Shown here: positions 1 through 6,964 of the stretch, in pieces
Layout of the letters: the number at the start of each line of letters is the position of its first letter
Position numbering within the stretch: the stretch's first letter is position 1
Assembly: GCA_024689485.1 (NCBI GenBank)
Contig: JAILDK010000051.1
Coordinates: 1 to 41,664 of the forward strand
DNA length: 41,664 nucleotides
Source: Fibrobacter sp.
GTDB taxonomy: Bacteria; Fibrobacterota; Fibrobacteria; Fibrobacterales; Fibrobacteraceae
Direction: 5' to 3'
Notes under the pieces: generated by a model
What the model was told of the DNA's origin: nothing
The model's input: the letters and a program-made list of their open reading frames with translations, nothing else
Database searches by the model: none
Made by a program: the position numbers and the translations under genes

Positions 1-55
1 CGAAAAAGCGCCGCCGCCGTCAGGGAAAATACTGAAGTAACCTAAATTTGTTCCC

Positions 56-904
56 ATGCAGAAAACGGAAACCTGGTACAAAGCGGAAGGCGATTGCCCT
101 GCGGAAGATTTTGAACTCGCGAGCTATTTGCTTTTTGAAGCGGGCGTCGCCTCGCTCGAAGAATTAGACCCGACTGATGACGGACTCTCGCACTTTTGCT
201 TTTACACGAGCGATCGCTCGGAACGGGACCGTCTTGTACAGCAGTTTCCGCAGTACCATTTTCAGGTGACGGAAGAACCGGATACGGACTGGGTACAGGT
301 TTTCCGCGACAGTGCAAAACCGGTGCATGTAAGTCCTCACCTTTGGGTGCGTCCACCTTGGGTCCCGTTCACTCCCGAAGACGCGGACGCGGTCGTCCTC
401 GAACTCGAAGCGAAGGCCGCTTTTGGAACCGGCGAACACGATACCACGTGTGGCGTCGCAAATTTGATGGAATTCATCGATCTACAGGGGAAAACGGTCT
501 TGGACATTGGCACGGGTACCGGAATCCTCTCCATGTTCGCCCGTCGCCGCGGGGCAAAACTCGCCGTCGGAACGGAAATTGACCCGGTGACGCTTCCCTG
601 CATCGCGGAAAATTTTGAACGCAACGGCTTTGAAAAAAGCGACTGCGTCCTCGGTTATTTGAACGTATTCCGCCCAGGCGTGCAATTTGACGTCATCGTC
701 TGCAACATGTTCCTGCGTGAATTTTTACCGATGCGCGAACAGGTGGTACAGCTTTTGTCTCGGGGCGGTAAGCTCGTCCTTGCCGGGCTTCTTTTGACCG
801 AAAAGGATTTTGTCCTTCAATGGTTTAAAGAAGTCGGGCTGACGATGGAACGGGAATATTCGAGTCGCGAATGGTGGAGCGTTTTAGGCTCTATTCGCAC
901 TTAA
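56..904 (+). CDS. prmA: PrmA-like ribosomal protein L11 methyltransferase
   Basis: This 282-residue protein is a class I SAM-dependent methyltransferase of the PrmA family, which trimethylates ribosomal protein L11 in the cytoplasm. The PrmA signature AFGTGEHDTT is at residues 122-131, and the SAM-binding glycine loop DIGTGTGIL is at 150-158. The usual substrate-site motif NILANPL is changed to CNMFLREF near N217, so the exact substrate is less certain. Length is close to E. coli PrmA (293). The first ATG follows a region without a clear Shine-Dalgarno. The last 14 bases overlap the 3' end of the convergent thioredoxin gene. The family is clear; L11 as target is inferred. Confidence 0.85.
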   Translation: MQKTETWYKAEGDCPAEDFELASYLLFEAGVASLEELDPTDDGLSHFCFYTSDRSERDRLVQQFPQYHFQVTEEPDTDWVQVFRDSAKPVHVSPHLWVRPPWVPFTPEDADAVVLELEAKAAFGTGEHDTTCGVANLMEFIDLQGKTVLDIGTGTGILSMFARRRGAKLAVGTEIDPVTLPCIAENFERNGFEKSDCVLGYLNVFRPGVQFDVIVCNMFLREFLPMREQVVQLLSRGGKLVLAGLLLTEKDFVLQWFKEVGLTMEREYSSREWWSVLGSIRT

Positions 905-1682
905 AGCCTTGGAGCTCAAGACCCGCTTTCATTTCGCTGTAGTTGGACGTTCTCTTCATGTCCATGGCGCGCATAAAGCGGCTGTTGTTCGCGGTGTGCA
1001 GCTTGAAGCCCGTTTTGGTTTCGGTGACTTCCGACTTTCCGCTGGATTTGAACTTTTCCATGATCTGCGGCTTGTGCGCTTCGAGTTCCGGCGGAATTAG
1101 CACGTCGGTCACAATGTCCACGTTGTCGATTTGCGTTTTGCCGAAGACAAAAGAAATTGTGATGTGATTCTTGAGCCCGCTGAATTGACCGTCGACAGAG
1201 CAGGATAGGTTCTTCTTTTTGGGAGCCTTGTACTGGGTCACCTTTTTCGCGTTCTTCGCCGGGGTATATTCCAATGCCTTCAGCAGCTCGTCTTCTTTCA
1301 TCGCGCCCATCTTCATGTTGATAATCTTACCGTCTCTTAAAAAGTAGAAGGTGGGGAATGCCTGAATTCGGAAGGTGTTCTTGATCTTTTCAATGTTCGG
1401 TTCGTCGAAGCCGATCGAAGCGACCTTGATGTCGGTGTAGTTCTTTGCAATATCGATGAGTGTCGGAATCATGATGAGGCACGGTGGGCAGCTTGTCGAA
1501 GAGATTTCGAGAATGATCGGCTGCTTCGAATTCAGGATTTCTTTTTCAAAGTTGTCGTCGTTGATTTTGACGATGCGAATGTCTTCGTCGTTAGAGGCTT
1601 TTGCGAGTACGGTGCTAAAGGAGCCAAGGATCAAAGTCAGCAAAAGTACGGAAACAAGCGAAAAATTTCTTTTGAATTTCAT
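891..1682 (-). CDS. Secreted thioredoxin-fold protein with extra C-terminal domain
   Basis: The 263-residue product has an N-terminal signal peptide (lysine/arginine-rich start, hydrophobic run to about residue 27). A thioredoxin domain at about 36-135 carries the redox motif C65-P-P-C68 and the cis-proline P110 in FPTFYF. The approximately 110 residues after a lysine-rich linker (140-157) match nothing I recognise; they include C160 and a terminal cysteine, C262. It probably acts as a periplasmic thiol-disulfide protein. An AAAGGAG ribosome site lies just upstream of the ATG. It is divergent from the ACT-domain gene and overlaps the methyltransferase gene tail to tail by 14 bases. Oxidase versus reductase role cannot be told from sequence. 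Confidence 0.85.
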   Translation of the reverse strand: MKFKRNFSLVSVLLLTLILGSFSTVLAKASNDEDIRIVKINDDNFEKEILNSKQPIILEISSTSCPPCLIMIPTLIDIAKNYTDIKVASIGFDEPNIEKIKNTFRIQAFPTFYFLRDGKIINMKMGAMKEDELLKALEYTPAKNAKKVTQYKAPKKKNLSCSVDGQFSGLKNHITISFVFGKTQIDNVDIVTDVLIPPELEAHKPQIMEKFKSSGKSEVTETKTGFKLHTANNSRFMRAMDMKRTSNYSEMKAGLELQGFKCE

Positions 1683-1734
1683 TTGGAATCTCCTTTGCGT
1701 TACAAATTACAAAATAGAATTTCGATGATGGAGC

Positions 1735-1742
1735 TATATTTG
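1735..1742 (+). promoter_or_regulatory. TATATTTG promoter-like box before ACT-domain gene
   Basis: TATATTTG fits the Bacteroidota -7 consensus TAnnTTTG and ends 37 bases before the ACT-domain start codon, leaving room for the GAGGAG ribosome site. No matching -33 TTTG box is visible. The same octamer at the same distance precedes the GT2 gene near 23304. Confidence 0.4.
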
Positions 1743-1779
1743 CGCCTGAAAGTAAAACGAAGCATTGAGGAGTTTCGGC

Positions 1780-2061
1780 ATGGCACAAGAAAGAGCTATC
1801 ATCACGGTTGTCGGCAAGGATACGGTGGGCATCATCGCCACGGTCTGCACCTACCTCGCAGAAAACAACATCAACATTTTGGACATTTCCCAGACGATTG
1901 TCCAAGGTTACTTCAACATGATGATGATCGTCGACATTTCGGCGATTCAAAAGGCTTTTGGCGACATTCAGAACGAACTGACGAAGCTCGGCGAAGAAAA
2001 GATCGGCGTCCAGATCAAAACGCAAAAAGAAGCCATCTTCGACGCGATGCACCGCCTTTAA
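1780..2061 (+). CDS. ACT-domain protein (UPF0237 family)
   Basis: This is a 93-residue stand-alone ACT domain, a small-molecule (usually amino-acid) sensing fold. It shows the typical start [13 protein letters not shown] followed by ...[14 protein letters not shown] chose ATG 1780 because GAGGAG at 1767-1772 sits seven bases upstream; an earlier in-frame TTG at 1765 would run over that site. The UPF0210 gene follows 26 bases downstream. The pairing of UPF0237 with UPF0210 is seen in other bacteria (for example streptococci), which suggests a shared function, still undefined. The ligand is unknown. Confidence 0.88.
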   Translation: MAQERAIITVVGKDTVGIIATVCTYLAENNINILDISQTIVQGYFNMMMIVDISAIQKAFGDIQNELTKLGEEKIGVQIKTQKEAIFDAMHRL

Positions 2062-2087
2062 TTTTGGACTGCCCACAAGAGGTTTAT

Positions 2088-3455
2088 ATGATCAATCTTC
2101 GCGAGGTTGAAGAAACCAATGCCATGATCGATAAGGAAAACTTGGACGTCCGCACCATCACGATGGGACTCTGCCTTCTCGATTGTATCGATTCGAATGT
2201 GGATAAGCTTTGCCAGAATATCCACGATAAAATTTACCGCTGCGCCAAGGACCTTGTGAAAACCGGAAATGAAATCGCCAAGGACTTTGGCATTCCGGTG
2301 GTGAACAAGAGAATTTCCGTGACGCCGATTTCCCTCGTCGGCGCATCCGCTTGCAAATCTTCCGCCGATTTTGTGAAAATCGCCAAGACTCTGGATGCGG
2401 TTGCGAAAAAGGTCGGTGTGAATTTCTTGGGCGGCTACTCGGCTCTCGTCAGCAAGGGCATGACCCCTGCCGATGAACTTTTGATCCGCTCCATTCCGGA
2501 AGCCTTGACCGAAACCGATGTCCTCTGCTCCTCGGTCAACTTAGGCTCGACGAAAACCGGCATTGACATGGACGCGGTCCGCTTGATGGGAACGATCATC
2601 AAGGAAACCGCCGAACTTTCCGAAAAGAAGGGCGTTCTGAATGGCGACTCGAAGCTCGTCGTCTTCTGCAACGCTCCGGACGATAACCCGTTTATGGCGG
2701 GAGCCTTCCACGGTGTTACGGAAGGCGATGTCGTTTTGAACGTAGGCGTTTCCGGTCCGGGCGTTGTCAAAAAGGCTCTGGAATCGGTCCGTGGCACGGA
2801 CTTTGAAACGCTCTCCGAAACGATCAAGAAGACCGCGTTCAAGGTGACTCGTGTCGGTCAGCTTGTGGCGAAAGAAGCTTCCAAGCGCCTCGGCTATCCG
2901 TTTGGCATTGTGGACCTTTCGCTTGCGCCGACTCCGGCGATTGGCGATTCCGTGGCCGATATCCTTTGCGAAATGGGCCTGGAATATGCTGGCGCTCCGG
3001 GAACGACCGCAGCCCTTGCCATGCTGAACGACCAGGTGAAGAAGGGCGGTCTGATGGCTTCTTCTTATGTGGGCGGACTTTCGGGCGCGTTCATTCCGGT
3101 TTCCGAAGACCAGGGAATGATCCACGCCGCCGAAGCGGGCGCACTGACTCTTGAAAAGCTCGAAGCGATGACTTGCGTCTGCTCCGTGGGCCTCGACATG
3201 ATCGCCATTCCGGGCGACACCAAGGATACGACCATCGCGGGCATCATCGCAGATGAAATGGCGATCGGCATGATCAACCAAAAGACGACTGCTTGCCGTC
3301 TGATTCCTTGCCCGGGCAAAAAGGTCGGCGACAAGGTGGAATTCGGCGGCCTTCTCGGCTTTGCTCCGGTGATGGCGGTGAATCCTTATTCCTGCGAGGC
3401 CTTTGTGAACCGCGGCGGAAGAATTCCGGCTCCGGTCCACTCGTTCAAGAACTAA
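2088..3455 (+). CDS. UPF0210 / DUF711 (PFL-like) protein
   Basis: The 455-residue protein belongs to UPF0210 (DUF711), a family with a fold related to glycyl-radical enzymes but no established reaction. Conserved-looking segments include [41 protein letters not shown] and a C-terminal NRGGRIPAP. Start ATG 2088 has AAGAGG five bases upstream. The frame stays open to 1683, but that stretch is covered by the ACT gene in another frame and is not family-like. It is probably co-transcribed with the ACT-domain gene, its usual partner, and the GSCFA gene follows after 20 bases. No catalytic role is proposed. Confidence 0.9.
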   Translation: MINLREVEETNAMIDKENLDVRTITMGLCLLDCIDSNVDKLCQNIHDKIYRCAKDLVKTGNEIAKDFGIPVVNKRISVTPISLVGASACKSSADFVKIAKTLDAVAKKVGVNFLGGYSALVSKGMTPADELLIRSIPEALTETDVLCSSVNLGSTKTGIDMDAVRLMGTIIKETAELSEKKGVLNGDSKLVVFCNAPDDNPFMAGAFHGVTEGDVVLNVGVSGPGVVKKALESVRGTDFETLSETIKKTAFKVTRVGQLVAKEASKRLGYPFGIVDLSLAPTPAIGDSVADILCEMGLEYAGAPGTTAALAMLNDQVKKGGLMASSYVGGLSGAFIPVSEDQGMIHAAEAGALTLEKLEAMTCVCSVGLDMIAIPGDTKDTTIAGIIADEMAIGMINQKTTACRLIPCPGKKVGDKVEFGGLLGFAPVMAVNPYSCEAFVNRGGRIPAPVHSFKN

Positions 3456-3475
3456 GGCGAAGGCAAAAGCAAAGC

Positions 3476-4456
3476 ATGAATTGGACGACTCCCGTAGAAA
3501 TCCCTAAATCCGATATCCGCATCGACTGGAAGTCGAACATCGCCTTTATCGGATCTTGCTTTGCCGAAAACATTTCGCATAAATTCAGCGCGTTGCATTT
3601 TCACACGGCGGTGAACCCGTTCGGAATCGTTTACAATCCGCTTTCCGTGGCGAACATGCTCTCACGGATTGCACACGAAAAGCTCTACACCGCAGACGAA
3701 ATTTTCTTTGACGGCGAAATGTATGCCTCTTGGGATTTTCACGGGAGCTTCTCTTCCAAAGATTCGAACTTGTGCCTGCAACAGATGAACGAAGCCGTGC
3801 AGTCCGCACACGCCTTTTTGCAAAAGGCGGACGTCGTCTTTATCACGCTCGGCACGGCGTACTGCTACTTCCTTCAGGAATCCGGCGCCGTCGTTTCGAA
3901 CTGCCACCGTCAAAATGCAAATCTTTTTCATCGGGAACTCGTTTCTGTGGAACGAACGGTGCAGGCTCTCGAAAGCGCTGTTCAAAGTTTGCAAAACTTG
4001 AATCCGCAGGCGCACATCGTTTTAACTGTTTCACCGCTCCGCCATCTCAAGGATGGGGCTCACGGAAATCAGCTTTCCAAGGCGACGCTCTTGCTCGGTG
4101 CTAATTCTGTCGTAAAAGCTTTCAAAAATGTGGAATATTTTCCGAGCTATGAAATCGTGATGGATGAGCTTCGGGATTATAGATTCTACGCCGCCGACAT
4201 GATTCATCTTTCTTCGACCGCGGAAGACTACATCTTTGAAAAATGTGGCGAGGCTTATTTTAGCGGGGAAACCCGGCAAAATCTTTTACGCGTACAAAGC
4301 TTCCTCAAACTTTCGAACCATCGAATTCTCGACGCGGATTCTTCGAAGGTCAAAGCCTTTGCTCAAAGTGCCCTTTCGCAGGCAAAAGATTTGCAATCGC
4401 AAATTCCAGGCTTGGATTTAGGCGTAGAAGTCCGCTATTTTGAAGCCCTGCTTTAA
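3476..4456 (+). CDS. GSCFA domain protein (SGNH-hydrolase-like)
   Basis: The 326-residue protein carries the signature that names the GSCFA family: GSCFAENI at residues 26-33, followed by FGIVYNP. A conserved block SPLRHLKDGAHGNQLSKA lies mid-protein and an IHLS segment lies further on. GSCFA proteins resemble SGNH/GDSL esterases, with the serine of GS as candidate nucleophile; their substrate is unknown, although they are common in the FCB group. I used ATG 3476, preceded by GCGAAGGC, since the open frame upstream lies inside the UPF0210 gene. There is no signal peptide. It is probably the last gene of the ACT-UPF0210-GSCFA unit. Confidence 0.88.
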   Translation: MNWTTPVEIPKSDIRIDWKSNIAFIGSCFAENISHKFSALHFHTAVNPFGIVYNPLSVANMLSRIAHEKLYTADEIFFDGEMYASWDFHGSFSSKDSNLCLQQMNEAVQSAHAFLQKADVVFITLGTAYCYFLQESGAVVSNCHRQNANLFHRELVSVERTVQALESAVQSLQNLNPQAHIVLTVSPLRHLKDGAHGNQLSKATLLLGANSVVKAFKNVEYFPSYEIVMDELRDYRFYAADMIHLSSTAEDYIFEKCGEAYFSGETRQNLLRVQSFLKLSNHRILDADSSKVKAFAQSALSQAKDLQSQIPGLDLGVEVRYFEALL

Positions 4457-4493
4457 CTCTCGGCTTGGTTCGCACTCAGATTGGATTAGGGAA

Positions 4494-4522
4494 ATAAAAA
4501 AATCCTCTCCGCAAGGAGAGGA
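4494..4522 (-). terminator. Intrinsic terminator of small lipoprotein gene
   Basis: An 8-bp perfect stem (4503-4510 with 4515-4522) closes a GCAA-type tetraloop. Seven A's at 4496-4502 become a T run on the minus strand, so it terminates the lipoprotein transcript. There is no T run on the plus side. Confidence 0.85.
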
Positions 4523-4553
4523 CTTAGAGGAGGGAAGCTGTAACAAATACGGC

Positions 4554-4811
4554 TTAGAGAAGAGAAACCTGAGTGACGCCAGCAACGCCGAGGACTTCTT
4601 CGCCAGAAACTTCATCGATGATGATCGGGCAAAGGTTTTCATCTGCCACAATGGTACCATCGGTGCAATTGAAGGTTTCGGTCGACATAGCCGGTGCAGC
4701 GACAACTGGAGCCTGATCCGGTGTTGCGGCGACATTCGGAGTGTGAGTGCCAGCGCAAGCGGTGAAGAAGGTGGCGCCAAAGAGAAGAGCTGCAAGAGAA
4801 ATTTTTTTCAT
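4554..4811 (-). CDS. Small lipoprotein of unknown function
   Basis: The 85-residue product starts MKKISLAALLFGATFF and has a lipobox-like TAC followed by AG, so C19 should be lipidated and the protein anchored in a membrane. The mature part is short, proline/alanine/threonine-rich at first, then has two cysteines (C49 and C61) that could form a disulfide. It resembles no family I know. AAGGAA precedes the ATG. It is a single-gene unit with its own terminator and is divergent from the Omp85-like gene across a 192-base spacer. Confidence 0.75.
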   Translation of the reverse strand: MKKISLAALLFGATFFTACAGTHTPNVAATPDQAPVVAAPAMSTETFNCTDGTIVADENLCPIIIDEVSGEEVLGVAGVTQVSLL

Positions 4812-5003
4812 GGATTTAGGTTCCTTTTTTTTCCTCTCTTAAAATCACTTCCATTTTTCAGAAATCCAAGAAAAAAATGTGAAACAGCCTCCAATTTATA
4901 GTACAACTTGGAATATATCAGTCAAAAATAGGGACGAATCGTTTCAAAATGGTTCAAAACTAGCGTATGGAAAAAGTAATGATTTCTATATTGCCCGTCC
5001 GTC

Positions 5004-6137
5004 ATGAGGCTTTGGTGGAAAATAGTTGCGATCCTGTGCTTGGGATTTTCGTTCGCGTCTGCAGATGCTCTAGGTAGCTTGCAGGGTGTACCGCTTGTGG
5101 ACACGCTCCTCGTGGACTCTTCGAAGATCGTTTCCCGCCAAAAAGTGGATGACTTTCAGCGTTTTTCGCTGGTGCCTGTTTTAGGCTATACCGAAGAGAC
5201 CGAGGTCTTGTACGGTGCCATGGTTCTCTTCTTTTTAAAGCCCGATGAAAAAGGCGGCAAGGTTCCGGAAATCGGTTTGACCGCTTACGGTTCTTCGCGT
5301 GGACAGTGGCAGTTTGTGCTTGAACCGTTCTTTTACCTGTATCACGATCTGATCAGCGGCTGGTTTGCGCTTAAGTATCAGGATTGGATTACAAGCTATT
5401 ACGGAAACGGAAACAATCCGGATATCAACACGTTCACGAATTACGACAAGGAAAAGTTCTACTTTGGCTCCAAATTTGAATCGAAGGCGTTTGTTCCCGC
5501 CTGGTTCAAGTACGGGGTAGAATTCCACATTGAACACACCAAGATCCAGTTCCGCGAATCGGATTTGGAACTTCCCGATCCGCAGCCGGGCTGGCGAAAT
5601 GGACTCGGTTACCTGTTCGGAATCGATACGCGCGACAATACGAACTGGACCGCCCACGGCTTTTTGGCGGAATGGAAACAGCTCTTTTACGCAGAAGCCT
5701 TTGGCGACTATTCCTTTGACGTGGAAAGCCTGGATTTGAGAGGCTACTCGCCGATTCCTTTGCGGGCAACTGCCGCTTTGGGCCTTTTGTGGCAACGCGC
5801 CGAAGGGAATGTTCCGTTCGATATGCTCGCTGGCCCGGATGGCGTTCAGCGATTCCGCGGTGTCGAAAGCCTTTACTTTAACGACAAACAGTCGTTGATT
5901 TTGCAGTCGGAAATTCGTAAATATTTCGGCTGGAGACTCGGAGGACACGTGTTCTTTGAAGGCGGCAAGGTCGGCGGCTACTTTAGCGAACTCATGCGCA
6001 ATGACTGGCATCGGGCGGTGGGCTTTGGCGCCTTGCTCGGTTTGAATGTCAAAGAACGCCTGTTCGCCCGTGCGGACGTCTCCTGGGTGGATTTTGATCA
6101 CGTCGGTCTTTCGTTCTACGTGAGACAGGCGTTTTAA
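5004..6137 (+). CDS. Omp85-type (BamA/D15-like) outer-membrane barrel protein
   Basis: The 377-residue protein has a signal peptide (residues 1-20, cleavage near SADA) and then alternating beta-strand-like segments ending in an aromatic C-terminus (VRQAF), the outer-membrane barrel signature. GVQRFRG at 280-286, followed by a strand with SLILQSEIRKYF, matches the VRGY-type loop-6 motif of Omp85 barrels. No POTRA repeats fit in the approximately 40 residues before the barrel, so this is a barrel-only member. An in-frame TGA at 4980 fixes the start at ATG 5004, which has no Shine-Dalgarno. The thioesterase gene follows 14 bases later. Its cargo, if any, is unknown; a link to the lipid genes downstream is inferred from position. 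Confidence 0.8.
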   Translation: MRLWWKIVAILCLGFSFASADALGSLQGVPLVDTLLVDSSKIVSRQKVDDFQRFSLVPVLGYTEETEVLYGAMVLFFLKPDEKGGKVPEIGLTAYGSSRGQWQFVLEPFFYLYHDLISGWFALKYQDWITSYYGNGNNPDINTFTNYDKEKFYFGSKFESKAFVPAWFKYGVEFHIEHTKIQFRESDLELPDPQPGWRNGLGYLFGIDTRDNTNWTAHGFLAEWKQLFYAEAFGDYSFDVESLDLRGYSPIPLRATAALGLLWQRAEGNVPFDMLAGPDGVQRFRGVESLYFNDKQSLILQSEIRKYFGWRLGGHVFFEGGKVGGYFSELMRNDWHRAVGFGALLGLNVKERLFARADVSWVDFDHVGLSFYVRQAF

Positions 6138-6151
6138 AGGGAAGAACTGTT

Positions 6152-6562
6152 ATGGAAGTTTGCAAAATTCAGTACACAAGCCATATCGATGTCCGGTATG
6201 CAGAAACGGACCAGATGGGTGTGGTGCACCATTCCGTATATGCCATCTGGTTTGAACAGGCTCGAACGGAATTCTTTAAAACGGTCGGTTCTACCTATGC
6301 GGATGTCGAAAAACAGGGCTTTCTTTGCCCGGTCTTGGAATTGAACGTGCGTTACCGCTATCCGACCCATTACGGCGATACGGTAGATGTAGAAACGACC
6401 CTGATGCGCAAGGGAAAGCTCCATTTCAAGTTCCGCTACCGCGCCTATGTCAAAGGGACGCTCTGTGCGGAAGGATATTCCTTGCACTGCTTCTTAAAGG
6501 ACGGCAAACCGACCGCTGAATTGCCCCCTCAGGTGGATCTTTTCTTTCCACCAGAAAAATGA
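6152..6562 (+). CDS. YbgC-like acyl-CoA/acyl-ACP thioesterase (4HBT hot-dog)
   Basis: The 136-residue protein is a 4-hydroxybenzoyl-CoA-type thioesterase. The family motif RYAETDQMGVVHHSVY has the catalytic aspartate D20, followed by FEQAR. It should hydrolyse acyl-CoA or acyl-ACP thioesters in the cytoplasm. AAAGGGAAG sits eight bases before the ATG. It lies directly upstream of the ACP/ketosynthase operon on the same strand, so product release from that carrier protein is a reasonable but unproven role. Confidence 0.88.
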   Translation: MEVCKIQYTSHIDVRYAETDQMGVVHHSVYAIWFEQARTEFFKTVGSTYADVEKQGFLCPVLELNVRYRYPTHYGDTVDVETTLMRKGKLHFKFRYRAYVKGTLCAEGYSLHCFLKDGKPTAELPPQVDLFFPPEK

Positions 6563-6587
6563 TTGATTTCGTGGGAATTTGTCGCTG

Positions 6588-6611
6588 ATTTTGGCATCCT
6601 GTCGCCAAAAT
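6588..6611 (+). promoter_or_regulatory. Inverted repeat ATTTTGGC-N8-GCCAAAAT, candidate operator
   Basis: Two perfect 8-base arms (6588-6595 and 6604-6611) are separated by eight bases, about 68 bases before the ACP start. TCGCTGA occurs at 6582-6588 and again at 6622-6628, and the second copy runs into the 10-base palindrome CTGAATTCAG (6625-6634). There is no T run, so a terminator for the thioesterase gene is less likely. It could bind a regulator of the lipid operon. Confidence 0.4.
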
Positions 6612-6678
6612 GGGAGCTTGATCGCTGAATTCAGGTAATTTTTTTCTATTCTTTCAAAAAATCTAAAATGAGGTAAAA

Positions 6679-6924
6679 ATGAACAACGAAGAAGTAAAAA
6701 GTAAGCTCAAGGCATTCTTTATGTCGGATCTCGGCGTCGATGGCGACGTTTTGAACTACGACACTCCGCTTTTTGGCGAAGAAATCGGCCTTGACTCGGT
6801 GGACTCTTTGGAAATCATTTCCTTTGTCGACAGCAACTTTGGCGTTTCGATGACCGGTGCTGGCAAGGAACCGTTCCAGAGCATCGATACGATTGCTGAT
6901 TTCATTGAAAAGCACCAGGCTTAA
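6679..6924 (+). CDS. Acyl carrier protein
   Basis: This 81-residue acidic four-helix carrier has the phosphopantetheine site GLDSVDSLEI, with S40 as attachment serine. The DSVDSLE form resembles carriers of specialised type II PKS/aryl-polyene systems more than the DSLD form of housekeeping AcpP. GAGGT lies close upstream of the ATG. It opens a same-strand run with the ketosynthase fusion (40 bases on), reductase and dehydratase, and should carry their acyl intermediates. Confidence 0.9.
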   Translation: MNNEEVKSKLKAFFMSDLGVDGDVLNYDTPLFGEEIGLDSVDSLEIISFVDSNFGVSMTGAGKEPFQSIDTIADFIEKHQA

Positions 6925-6964
6925 TCGCTTTTTGCTTTCTTTACTGGTTTTTGGATAGGATATC

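Noticed and set aside
1-45. Tail of an upstream gene
   Set aside because: All three forward frames are open until stops at 33-45, so the true frame cannot be chosen.
1683-2087. In-frame N-terminal extension of the UPF0210 gene
   Set aside because: It overlaps the ACT-domain gene in another frame, has no family similarity, and ATG 2088 has a good ribosome site.
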